Positions 9,355-20,315 of a stretch of DNA of 64,000 bases are shown here, piece by piece. The stretch comes from Yarrowia lipolytica (Eukaryota > Ascomycota > Dipodascomycetes > Dipodascales). The stretch spans positions 2,611,001 through 2,675,000 of the forward strand of contig NC_090775.1 of NCBI RefSeq assembly GCF_001761485.1. The letters run 5' to 3'. Made by a program: the position numbers and the translations under genes. Below the pieces are notes generated by a model. That model had not been told where the DNA came from. It was given only the letters and a program-made list of their open reading frames with translations, and did no database searches. Each line of letters starts with the position of its first letter. Position 1 is the first letter of the stretch.

Positions 9355-10625
9355 GGGGCCATTTCGTTTTAAAAAACTTAGCCAGTGGTCCAGTGACAAT
9401 GTGCGCGAAAGCACACGTCCGTGACATAAGTCGGTACCGGATCTTCCAGCCGCAACACTCTACCTCCAGTCCAAACGGGCTATATAATATGTATCAATTT
9501 TTTCCACTCAGTAAACGATCACCGAACTGTACTGATATGGTGTGTGCATAATAGTTGGTGCGTCAAACAACATGAAAATGTTAAGTAAACATTGGTGTAC
9601 ATTACTTGGAAACATCAGTAATCACTAGCGCTGTAAACCCTCGCTTAAGTAAATTCATATTGTGCTTTGGCATTGTCGTTATCATACAACAAATAAAACA
9701 GCCATGAGCAGATCAGTCAACAGTTCAGTTAATGCTGCCAAAGCAAGTAACTCCCTCCAAACATCATCGACAGCATTGACACAGATGAGTATAGACACAT
9801 CCCAAACATATACGACACACTCTGGATAACTAATAATATATAATGTACACTCTGTTGTACACTTTGAATGTCGCTAAGAACATAACATCGCTTTATACAG
9901 AGGACATGTATCCCTTCAGTGACACCCATACCATATAATTTTATGGCCAGGCTTCCTAAATGGCAGGAATTCGATCTGGGAGGTTCGAGTGGACTGAGTC
10001 CAATCTGGCAACGTTGCGCAAACGAAAAAACGCGCACCGTCGTGGCATAATACCTCCGTGAGTTTTTGATCGAAGAATCAAAACTGGATGCGACATGCAC
10101 CAGACTATATACTCGTGAGAGATCGGTAGGGTAACTCCCACTATGCATCAGGACCAGACCCTATTATACGCCGTCCACGATATGACATGTGTACTTACAA
10201 GATGTGATATGGGACAAGTGAATTTGTCAATTAGTTGGTCGTTTTTAAATATGAATATATTAACTGGTTTCATCAGATAATATTATGCTACTGTCGAAAT
10301 TTCAACATCATTGCGTGATTATGAGTCACTCAAAAATGATCCATCCATTGTACCATCGATAGATCTAACTTCAAGAATATGCAGCTCTTTTATGTGTGCC
10401 TGAACCAGCCTTTTTGCGAACATTACTGCTTCAATATTGTCTGTTTACTTTCCGTTGACTCTGGAAGCATTTTCGACATCATATTATTATTCTTTGCGAC
10501 GAGGTCATCAGTTTGATTCCACTCTCCTGTATATGATTATGTAATCAATTACCCTGTCAACTCTATTTTTACCCGCCACCATCATCGACTATGCTTATTA
10601 AGCTTTCCGAACCATACCAACCAAC
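9355..10625. other. Intergenic: CDF transporter to ATP10
   Basis: About 1.3 kb, AT-rich, holding the 3' flank of the transporter and the promoter of ATP10. I see no ORF with family resemblance and no RNA gene. Confidence 0.65.
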
Positions 10626-11510
10626 ATGAAGGGGCTTCGATTTGGGCAGCTCAGATCGTTTCACACGGCGCTTCGAGCGCTCGAGGCCAACAAAAAGTCG
10701 GAGGGCTCGCGACTCTTGCCCGTCAAGATGCTCTCACACCCTCTGGGAGTGTTTCAGAAGCCCGAATCAGGCGATCCCCATTACTTTGTGGATGAAAGAA
10801 CCTGGAAGGAGTGGGGCCGAGACGTCCGAGACAAGGAGAAGCATATGAAGAAGCGAAAGGAGCTGATGGAGGAGTTTGGAGAGTCGCGATTCCGGGACAT
10901 GAAGGAATTGAGACAGCACAATGGTAAACAGTGGTTGTCTCCAGCAGCATTTTTCCGGGCTGAAAAGTCTCGATACATGCCAAACTTTCTGGGACGAACT
11001 CTGGCCAGCCCCCAGATTGTTTCAACTACAGATACCCTGGAGGGCAACGTGTCGATTGTGCGGATGTTCACTTCTGTGTTTGGAGAGGAGCATGCTCGAT
11101 CTTATGTTACCAACGCTGACCGGTATCTCGACAAGTTTGATCTGGTTCAGAACCGAGACTTCCAGATTGTCAACTTCAACATTCCCGAGAACAAAATCAA
11201 GTCATGGATGCTGAGCTGGTACGTGGGATCCATGGCCAAGAAGTGTCCTCCTGATGAGCGAAAGCGATACTTCATCATTGAGCATCTCGGCAAGCTGATG
11301 CGGGGTATCAAGAATGCCATTGGCCATACTAACGTCTACACTGGCTACGTCTATGTTGTGGATCAGAAGTGTCGAATTCGATGGGCTGCTTCTGGTCTGG
11401 CTACCGAGACTGATCGAGAGACTCTGTGGAAGACTGTGCGAGCTCTTTCAAAGAATGGGCCCGACGGCTTGAAGCCGAAGGTTGAAGAGGACGATGACGA
11501 TATCGAGTAA
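10626..11510 (+). CDS. ATP10: ATP10-like mitochondrial F1Fo ATP synthase assembly factor
   Basis: A 294-residue protein with a basic, acid-poor N terminus (MKGLRFGQLRSFHTALRALEA) fitting a mitochondrial targeting sequence. The core resembles ATP10 proteins: SRYMPNFLGRTLASPQIVST, then VSIVRMFTSVFGEEHARSY, and near the end a segment describing YVVDQKCRIRWAASGLAT. Family role: an inner-membrane protein that chaperones Atp6 into the Fo sector of ATP synthase. The length is close to yeast Atp10 (279 residues). The tail is acidic (EEDDDDIE). The first ATG of the frame is used. Confidence 0.88.
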   Translation: MKGLRFGQLRSFHTALRALEANKKSEGSRLLPVKMLSHPLGVFQKPESGDPHYFVDERTWKEWGRDVRDKEKHMKKRKELMEEFGESRFRDMKELRQHNGKQWLSPAAFFRAEKSRYMPNFLGRTLASPQIVSTTDTLEGNVSIVRMFTSVFGEEHARSYVTNADRYLDKFDLVQNRDFQIVNFNIPENKIKSWMLSWYVGSMAKKCPPDERKRYFIIEHLGKLMRGIKNAIGHTNVYTGYVYVVDQKCRIRWAASGLATETDRETLWKTVRALSKNGPDGLKPKVEEDDDDIE

Positions 11511-12519
11511 TGTATATAGGTTTCACTGGTCGTCCAGTCCATGAATGAAGATGAATTCAGCAAGCCCACATGCTTGTGGGCCGTTTCCTTTACTTTAGGG
11601 GAATGCGTTAAATCTACGTAGTACCAATGACAAGTTTCGTACTCTAGAGAGGTTGGCTGGGCTATCCGATGACTCAATCTGCATTTACGTACAGTACTGT
11701 AGATGATTACAGGTTAATTTCAAGTGGGCTTGTACGAGTGCAGTACAAATTTACTCAAGCTCGTGGTTGTCTATACTTCAACTATTGCACACTCACTGAG
11801 CTCCTATCACTTGCAATAATTGGAGTGCACGTTCATGGTTTCAAACGTACTGTAGATCGGAATTACCAAACCACACTCCCTCGTGAATTCACTAGCCACT
11901 GTTAGCTCCTTAAAACTCTGGGTACAGTATGTACTGTAACATGAACTTCACCAGATATTGTACCGCATGTACCCACGGCGGTCCATAGCCACCGCATACC
12001 CCTGAACCCTGTCACGCGTGCAATCTCAAGTGACCGTTTGGCAAAGTCAATTAACTCCTAAAATGCTGGAACTACAAGTAAATTGCCGACTGTCTGAGGT
12101 TGCCGCTGCTCCAGAGCTCTCACTGTCTTGCCCCAAAGCTAAGCTAGTCCGGAAAGCGGGGCCTGTCGGAGCTACTCCTTCCGTTTTAGTGTCGGAGTTG
12201 CCAAGAGGGTAGGCAGCATTATTTAGCGACTTGTAGCCAGCAGAGTACATACACTTGTTTTTGCAGCGTCAACGACACAAAAACCCTCATCACTAAAAAC
12301 GCCGGTTTCTGGAGCTCTGCGACACAAACCGCATATCTCCAGAAATACACCGACAGTTGCAGCAAAGCCAAACTCCGACGACTAACTCCGACCAACCCAC
12401 CGCCAGTCATGAGACATTTATTAAAGTTTGCATATACATTATCTAATCACTCATCGCCACCAGAGTCACCCGGTACAAAACCAGTGACGCGGACTGCAAC
12501 TCTCCCCCAACCCCTGCAA
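11511..12519. other. Intergenic: ATP10 to BAR-SH3 gene
   Basis: About 1 kb. It carries the promoter of the BAR-SH3 gene. The part from 12409 on is open in frame with that gene and could encode an N-terminal extension of 37 residues. Nothing else is recognised. Confidence 0.6.
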
Positions 12520-14163
12520 ATGACATCGTACCTGCGAGGCACGCGAAAGGCCCTGGAACGGGCGCCCCACCGCCTGTTTGGCAACAAGTCCGTGGAAGAT
12601 CGAGTGATTGTGGAATGGGCCAAGGATTTCAAGGTGGCCCAAGATGCGCTTCATTTCCTGACCCACGAGCTCACAACCTGGACCGAGACATGGAAGAAGC
12701 TGCTGGACTCGCAGGCGGACTTTGCTACCGTCTTCGCAGAGCTGTACAGACCCATTGTCGAGGACAAACACAACTTTAAGGAACCCCAGGTGACGCCAAA
12801 GTCCGTGTTGGCGTACGTGACCGACTACGAGCATCTGGCTCAGGATCTGGCTGTGGCGCTGCTGCCATTGACCGAGAGCCTGTGCTCAGTAGCCTGCGAC
12901 CGCATCAACACGGTCCGGTCTCAATTGGAGTCCATTGAGAAACGCCTAACCAAACGAGCCCACAAAAAGATTGACTACGATAAGGCGTCCGAGTCGCTAC
13001 ACAAGGCCATCAAGAAGAGCACAAACTCCGAAAAGGATAAGCTGCATATCGACACTCTTCAGGCCCGATTCGACGAGGCCACGGAAATCTTCATGGCCAT
13101 TGATGGCGAGGTAAGAACCCAAGTGCCTCAATACCTGGCCATGCTCTCAGAGTTCCTGAACCCCTTCACTACCTGGATCTTCTACCAGCAGATGACCATC
13201 TACGAGCTGCTGCAGGAGAAAATCCTCGAATTCAGTGTCACCCAGGGTCTTACTGAGTGCTCCTCGGTGCACCCCCAGAGCGAATCGTTCCGAGAGATCT
13301 CAGAATGCTGGAGAGACCGGTTCCCTGATCCCCTGAACCGAGCGGAGGAGGGACTCAAGACGATCCGAGGAGGAGAGACTGTGAAGACAGACTACGACGA
13401 CTGGGACAGTGAAAAGCACTTCTACACCGGAGAGCGTCACGCACAGTTCTTCGAAAAAGCCAAGGATGACATTACGGCAACCACCATGGGCCTTGTGGAT
13501 AAGGCCCAGAAGCCGTTCCATCACGACAAGCCTGTGCTGTTCTCGTCGGATCAGGGTTTGTTCCAGGGTGAAGCTGACCCTCTTGGATTGATAGGAGGAG
13601 ACTCTAGCTTGACTCCCGTGACGTCCTACGATGGAGGGTCGGGTACCAAACTCACCCCTCAGTTGACGCCACAGAGCTCGCCTCTCAAACAAACCCATTC
13701 CCCTCTCAAGACCCCAGCGTCACCAATAACTCGACGGTCTCGAGCGTTTTCTAACCTCTCCAACGTGTCAACGTCCACTAACGCCAACTCCGGCCCTACT
13801 CCCATCACATGTCGCCTGGAGGAAAGATATCCCAGTGACGTGACTCGTCGTGCTCGTGCGTGGTCTTCTTCGTCCGCCAGAGCACTATCGCCTCATCACA
13901 TGACCCTTGAAGAGGTGCGTAAGAGTTGGGCTCCTGAAGGCGAGGACGTGGAGATGCTCAACGAGGAGGAGTCGGGGACTCCATCGTTCGGCTCTGTGAT
14001 TGCATTGTTCCCGTTTTCAGGCCAGCAACCTGGAGACGTGGCGTTCGAGAAGGGCGACACTCTCAAGCTGCTGTACAACGCTGAGAATGAGGATTGGTGG
14101 GTGGGACAGACCAAGGATGGACGCTACGGCTTCTTTCCCCGAAACAGAGTCGGAATGGTGTAG
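12520..14163 (+). CDS. BAR-SH3 domain protein, amphiphysin/Rvs167 type
   Basis: A 547-residue protein if translation starts at 12520. A BAR domain fills roughly residues 5-270; the start MTSYLRGTRKALERAPHRLF resembles the amphipathic N terminus of Rvs167-type proteins, and helical charged segments include ESIEKRLTKRAHKKIDYDKA. A Ser/Thr/Pro-rich linker (about 330-480) follows. The C-terminal SH3 domain covers the last 55 residues or so (ALFPF for ALYDY, DWWVG, YGFFPRNRV). Family role: it binds and bends membrane at endocytic sites and links to actin regulators through the SH3 domain. The open frame extends upstream to an ATG at 12409, but those 37 residues are unlike the family, so the later start is chosen. 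Which Rvs167 paralogue it represents cannot be settled here. Confidence 0.85.
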   Translation: MTSYLRGTRKALERAPHRLFGNKSVEDRVIVEWAKDFKVAQDALHFLTHELTTWTETWKKLLDSQADFATVFAELYRPIVEDKHNFKEPQVTPKSVLAYVTDYEHLAQDLAVALLPLTESLCSVACDRINTVRSQLESIEKRLTKRAHKKIDYDKASESLHKAIKKSTNSEKDKLHIDTLQARFDEATEIFMAIDGEVRTQVPQYLAMLSEFLNPFTTWIFYQQMTIYELLQEKILEFSVTQGLTECSSVHPQSESFREISECWRDRFPDPLNRAEEGLKTIRGGETVKTDYDDWDSEKHFYTGERHAQFFEKAKDDITATTMGLVDKAQKPFHHDKPVLFSSDQGLFQGEADPLGLIGGDSSLTPVTSYDGGSGTKLTPQLTPQSSPLKQTHSPLKTPASPITRRSRAFSNLSNVSTSTNANSGPTPITCRLEERYPSDVTRRARAWSSSSARALSPHHMTLEEVRKSWAPEGEDVEMLNEEESGTPSFGSVIALFPFSGQQPGDVAFEKGDTLKLLYNAENEDWWVGQTKDGRYGFFPRNRVGMV

Positions 14164-17100
14164 GTCTCCGCTAGTGTGGATTCGACCTAGATAGTAGATG
14201 ATGACGAAGTAGATGCATAATGGATAAGATTGGTAGGAAAAGAGACTTTGAACAGTACGTAGGTTGTTGCTGTCTTGGATCATAGATGATCATTAGTGCT
14301 GCAGTAGTGTCGCATTGGTGCTTTTCTGGTAGATTACAGTTGGAGATTTGTATCTGGTATTAAAGCTTGCGAGACCACACTGCATGTGGTTCTGAAGCCG
14401 TTCGAGAAGTGCAACGTCATTACGTAGTTGAATGTATCGACAAGTGCGGTCATCTTCCCATTCTGGAGCTTTCTTCTTCTTCTCATCGCCTTCCATCTAC
14501 AAGGAGAGCTGTTTCTCTGATGGGGACAGTGACCTCCACAACAGTAGATGAATGGATGGACCCATGTATCTTATTGTCTTTTTCGTTTTCGCCGCCTTTG
14601 CTATATATTTAAGCGCTTTTCTTTATAACAAGCGTAGTGGCTCCAAAACACTTTTTCTTGTTTGGCACAACCGTTGTTGTCGAGTTGAGTTTCACTGAGT
14701 AGCAGACTCCAACATATACATTTAGGAGCTCCAGGACGAAAATGTGAGGATGGGAACTTCAGAAATGTGATATTTTACATTTTTTCGTACCATCTTTCCA
14801 TTTGCTACCATTTTGTTCTTGAGGCTATGAATCTTAAGGGGGGCAAGTATGAAGGGAACGTTCAATTCAAATATCACAGCACACAAATGCATAATAGTGG
14901 CATATACCATTCAGAAAGATTGCCAAGAGTTGAATAATGTAACCTTTGTTCTTTCTAGTGCAAAAGTAACCTTTTAGATATCTCTTAGGGTCTCTGATTA
15001 TTGAGCCAGAGCTGCAAACCAGTCTCCTCTGACATTTTCATCAGTAGTTTAAAACATGATATTCTTTTCTCATGCAGTCAGGACAGTGCTCATATAATGA
15101 ATTTCTTGGGTATTTATTACTTCGTTAAACAAGAATTTGAAGTCCCCACGATGTTTCCTTCATTCTGCTTTCTGTTATGTAAATTGCTGTTGTTGACACT
15201 AGTGCACTATCATGTCTCATGTAGCACCCCATTTTGCGCCTGCAAGTTTTTGAAGTCAGCGGTTTCGAAACCTACAATCCCACCTATAGGAACCCTTTCA
15301 GTAGCGACTCTGTCTATAACATTCTTTCCCAGACTCTCACGACAACCTACAAGTAGAGCCGGAATATCAGAACCAACAATGTGCCAGGTACAAATATCCA
15401 GGTCTGGCTTGTGTATCATCTTGAACAAGTCAGGAAAATCGAAGTAGAAGTCGAAATAAATGAATATTTATTTATATATTGTAGCCTGAATCAAGTAGTT
15501 GAAGCCGTGCCAGTTTCGAATGAGACTTACTCTCCTACAAGTAGGGTTGATGACTACTGCACTCACCACTTCCCCCTTCTCAATGATCTCTCTAAAGCAT
15601 AACTATGCTCCATGAACCTGGTTCGATGGCGGCAAGTATACATTTTTACCAGTCTTCCTATGTCGCTTTCACAGCACCCTGATGGCATTATCTGTCACGT
15701 GATAGTCACTTCCCCAGATTGTAAAATATGCTTTAGGTTCATGGGTTGGAGACAGGTTAGGAGCCTTTCTACAACATTTCACTTTAATATGTTCAAACTT
15801 GAACCCCTTTCATCAACTACAAGACTCTTATACTCGTTGCAATCGGCACTTCTCTAACCAAGAAACCTCGGTACGCCGTTTTAAGGGTCTTTCTCAATGT
15901 CCTACCACGTTAACCATATAGATCTCTCTCCAATCGCAATCACCGACTACCCAAGTGTAAATCAGTAACCAGGAGCTGACTTTGTGTTTTCTCGTAGCAC
16001 ATAGCACAAGTAAAGACGTATGGAACTGCCTCAGAAGGGTTTCCATCGGTCGCAACTTGCGATTGGCTTTAAACTAGGTTCGTCGGATGACAACGCTTAT
16101 GTGAAGTAAACTGCGCCGATACCCTAAGAGATATTTTCGGTCCGATGAGATACCTTACAAAGACCGCTAGATTTAATTACAAGTAGGTCTGATATCCGAA
16201 GAAAAGGAAGAGGGGCCGTGTCTGCATCAACGACGGCAGTCTCCTGCAGGGGTCTGCTGGTTAATCCAAACGCAACCAAGTGCCGATATCCGTGAAACAG
16301 GCTGTTAACGGCCAGGTATATACGAAGAACAATGAGCTTCTTACTTAATCTCTATCGCACCATTGTTTTGATTCGAGGCCCGAGAACTCGCCGAGACATG
16401 AGAGGGTGGGGTGCAACTCCATGAAACACTGATGGCAAGGTACGGTAGACGCCCAAGACACAGTGGAGAGACTGCAGTGCAGGAGCACTGCCACGAATCT
16501 CGATAAGGTCGCGTTTCAAAAATGTGACATCGGGGTGGAGGAGGTCTATCAAAGGTTCTGTATATCTCAAGCCGTTTAATGGGCTTCTAGAGGAGCTTCT
16601 AGAAGGGTTCGATAATATACTTAAACGCGATGAGAATTCTCGCAAACGCCTAAAGTATTTGGCACGCATATTGCAACTACAAGTACTACAATCCCACTGG
16701 TCGATACACGAGATTTAGGGCACTGTGATCAGTCATAGCAAACATCTATGCCTTCGATCAAGCCTATATATATCATAGAAACGGCTATTAAGGGTACCTG
16801 CATGCATTTGGCCTAGTCATGGTACTACGTATGGACCCATCTACGTAGTTTATTCGTACAGAACCATGCCCAACTAACTACAAGTACATCGATCCACCAC
16901 GTATCGAATACGCTTGCATACCAGCTGCCGTATCGTCTTTTCAAACCGGGCCAAAGCTACAGGTTGGTTCTACTGTTTTTCGCTCAACGTTTGGCTAGTC
17001 TCAAACCCACCATGGTGGTGCGGTAGTCTAGGTACGGGCACTAGCATACGACGAGATTTGGTACGATAGGGTCTTCGTTTGGAAAGACGGAAAGTGACGT

Positions 17101-18875
17101 CAGCGAAAATCCTAGAGGCATAAACGCTGTGAATACTCTCTACCCCGGTCTACGGATCTTCTGCTCACTCGAACTCTCCCCAAACGTACGAGAAGACAGA
17201 TACATACACTTTTGAGTGTCCACTAGCGCGGAATGGTAACTCAATGTCGTTTCTTTTGTCCACTTGTTTCTCCTGTGCATGGTCCATGTTCATTTTGTGA
17301 ACTGAATACGTTTTTAAAAATCGAATTTGAAATTAGGCGAAAGAACTGCGAGAGCTCTGGTGGGGTCATGTTGCCATTCTAACAGCATTGGTCGTCCCAA
17401 TTATCAATATGGACTGTCTTTACCATGGCGTCCAATCTGAACACCATGTACAGTAGCGTCCCAACAGTGTTCCGGAACTATCTACACACGGCTGAGACAC
17501 ATTACGTGATAAAAGACGGCGTGTACGGACATGAGCACTTTGCCCCTTTTAAAGTCTTGCTACCATCAGCCCAGACTGTAACCCCAACCTCATGTGTCTG
17601 AAAGAGTCTTGACTTCGCCCACGGAGACCCTGAGGAGTTGAACAATCGAGTCTACGGTGCAGTGCATTAGTGTGGGAATAATCGCGCCAAAATCCAAGCC
17701 AACCACTTCCCGCGTGTACTAAGATCGTATTTTCCACTTGAGCGTCGTCATAATCGTCTTAAGGCTGGTTCTCGTCAACATGTTGGAGCACAATCTGCCG
17801 GAAGCAAGAATTTCAACGCCCTGTAGCAAGGGTTGGTCCTGTGATAATCAACAGACAAATTATGATCAGCTAGATTAGGACAAAGAGGGTCCCTTGATTG
17901 GTGTTTGTTGGGAATGGCGCATTCTGTTTAACAGCAATCTTTTACGAGCGTCTGGAGACCGACGGAGTGAGTTCGCGGATGCGCATGTCTTGATGACATT
18001 ACTGGAATGAATCCTAGACGTGAAGAAGCCTGGACCTCAATTGAGAGAAGATATACAGTGATGATCAAGCCGAATGGTTTTCTATATACTTCCAAGTGAG
18101 CCATTTCAGTGAACAATTGAGACCTTCGTAGGTTTGGGGTAAATGCTTTTTCAGTTTCATATAACCTAGCTTGTTTGTGCACTAATTATTTCAAAATGGA
18201 AGAGAAATAAAAAGTCAGACAAAATTCCACTAGTGTACAAAGAATGCGTTTTTTTATTATTCACTTTGGATATCTAATCCATAGAAACGGCTACACTTTG
18301 TCTTTAATCACCGCTAAGGATTGCCCCATTGATCCCACTACTTTCCATCTCGCGAGGCTGAATATTACTCCGATCGTGACGGGGAGTTCGAATCCCTAAT
18401 CTACGATTCTAGGTGTATCTATAAATCAAGTACTTGAGTCTGTAGCTCCATTCCTTCTCCGTTGAAGATGTTTGTCATATCATGCACAATGCATACCCTT
18501 TGTCACCCTAAACTGGGGATCATTTACAAGATTCTGAATAATATTTATACAGAAATTACGTAAAGCTGCTTCAGAATCCAATCTCTTTATCTCCAAAAGC
18601 ATACGGCTCGTCCTTTAACCATCGTTTGCTGTCTACAGTGTACCAACCAATCCCATGAGTTTATCTTACGAGCATGCGTACAAGACAGGGCAGATTAGCT
18701 ACTTGTAGTATGCAGACTAGGTATACCGGCTCGTGCAGGATATATCGTCCACATGCGCACATGCCGTACATAAAATTATCTCACTTCCCTGCTAGGGGGG
18801 TTATGCGCACATCCATCCAGTTGTGAAATTCCACTATATACTTAACGCTATTTACTGCCTGAACTATCGGCCATC
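14164..18875. other. Long intergenic region, 4.7 kb, convergent flanks
   Basis: Both flanking genes point inward, so this region needs no promoter for either. I find no ORF with family resemblance. Short frames at 15210-15428 (minus, 72 codons) and 16352-16669 (minus, 105 codons) are open but unrecognised. A B-box-like GGGGAGTTCGAATCCC lies at about 18380 without a matching tRNA body. TACAAGTA-type motifs occur near 16203, 16680, 16883 and 18705. A degenerate gene or transposon relic cannot be excluded. Confidence 0.55.
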
Positions 18876-20315
18876 CTATCTATACATAGAATAATGCTTC
18901 TCCTGTCTCAATCTATGCTCAACTTGATTCAGAACCCACTCCGGATACACTTCCTCCACGGTCATGGGGTTCTCGTCGCGCAAGACTAGTTCCTCATGCT
19001 TCTTCTGCTCGTCCTTGGTCATGACAACCACATTCTGCAGGTTAATAGGGCCCTCCTTTCTCCATCGCGAAAGCGACAGTCGCGAACATTCGCCTGAAAT
19101 TACGGACTTGTTCTTGTATACCTCCTCGACAAGATAGCCGACGTCGGCTGAGTCAAAAGGAGCCGCAATTCGAATACCGTTTTCTCCGGTTCGACGCTTA
19201 CTTTCCCGAGCCAGCTGGCCAACCAAGGTCTGCTGAATCTGGTCGTAGGCCTTGGGCTTGTGTCGGCTTTGAGTGACAATGTATTCAGGAATGCTGGCGT
19301 AATCCCCGATAGATGTAAGCACATGGGTGGCCATGGAGAGTCCAAAAATGGCAGGTAGGGAGCCCAGGACAGGCAGAATCCGCACACGGTACTGGGGTAG
19401 AACGGATAGCTCACCGACAGTTGTCTCGTTTTCCTCGTTCTTCTTTTCAAACTCAGAATCTTCCAAGGGAAGCAGTTTGGCTTCTCCTGGCTTCTCAGTC
19501 GAAAAGATCACAGGAATACCTTCGTAGACACCGAGCTTTCGAAGCTTGACTCGAGTGGCCTTGGAAAGGGGATCCTCGGCAGTCTGGGAGATGTCGGCAA
19601 TACGGACTTGGGTGAAATCACTCTTGCATCCCGCACCCATGGACGAAATGACCTTGATATCACGGGACTTGCAGAAATGCAGCAGGTCCACCTTGGCGTC
19701 AATGTTGTCGATGCAGTCCAGCACCCAGTCGGGCTTGTCGCCGTTAACATAGATAAGTCGTTCGGCCATCTCAGTGTATTCTTGCTCGCTCTTACTCAGC
19801 TTGGCAGGCACCCACAGGTCCTGGACAGCCTCGATGTTGGCCCAGGGGACGACTCCGCTAAAGTACTGCTTCACAGACTCCACCTTGGGGATACCAACAT
19901 GGGTTCTGCTGGCGGTGGCATGTCTGTTAAGAGACGAGAGAGTCACCTGGTCAAAGTCCACCAACCGCACGTTTCCAACACCAGATCGAAGCAGCATGGT
20001 AGCGGCCCAAGAGCCCACTCCTCCAGCACCCACGATAACCACCGAGGACTTTCGAATCACCTCCAGTCCGTCGTCACCGAAGAACACACGGGATCGCGCA
20101 AGCTGTTCAAGAATCAGCTCTTCCTGCTCGTCGTCAGAGGGAGCCAGGAAGGGCTTTGAAGCAGATGTGGATTTCGACGCTGACTCAGCAGGTTTTTGTG
20201 TTCGCACGTCGTCGTAGAAGTTGGGATTGCATTTTGTAAAGGTCAGCACGCAGGCGGTCGCCAGCGAACTGAGTGCAGCCGCCAGAGCCACCGTGGTCCA
20301 GCCGGGTTTGGACAT
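18876..20315 (-). CDS. tRNA threonylcarbamoyladenosine dehydratase (TCD1/TCD2 type)
   Basis: A 479-residue E1-like enzyme of the TcdA/CsdL family. It uses ATP to convert t6A at position 37 of ANN-decoding tRNAs to the cyclic form ct6A. An N-terminal membrane segment (about residues 8-27) fits the mitochondrial outer-membrane location known for the yeast proteins. The nucleotide-binding motif GAGGVGSWAA starts at about residue 96, followed by VRLVDFDQVTLSSLNRHA, the typical E1/ThiF continuation, and DCIDNIDAK. The protein also has SSMGAGCKSDFTQV and a C-terminal segment typical of the fungal members. S. cerevisiae has two paralogues (TCD1, TCD2), and I cannot say which this corresponds to. Length fits the family (430-450 plus). 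Confidence 0.9.
   Translation of the reverse strand: MSKPGWTTVALAAALSSLATACVLTFTKCNPNFYDDVRTQKPAESASKSTSASKPFLAPSDDEQEELILEQLARSRVFFGDDGLEVIRKSSVVIVGAGGVGSWAATMLLRSGVGNVRLVDFDQVTLSSLNRHATASRTHVGIPKVESVKQYFSGVVPWANIEAVQDLWVPAKLSKSEQEYTEMAERLIYVNGDKPDWVLDCIDNIDAKVDLLHFCKSRDIKVISSMGAGCKSDFTQVRIADISQTAEDPLSKATRVKLRKLGVYEGIPVIFSTEKPGEAKLLPLEDSEFEKKNEENETTVGELSVLPQYRVRILPVLGSLPAIFGLSMATHVLTSIGDYASIPEYIVTQSRHKPKAYDQIQQTLVGQLARESKRRTGENGIRIAAPFDSADVGYLVEEVYKNKSVISGECSRLSLSRWRKEGPINLQNVVVMTKDEQKKHEELVLRDENPMTVEEVYPEWVLNQVEHRLRQEKHYSMYR

Noticed and set aside
18355-18420. tRNA-like T arm (GGGGAGTTCGAATCCC)
   Set aside because: The T stem and B box are good, but no acceptor partner, A box or anticodon arm can be drawn upstream.
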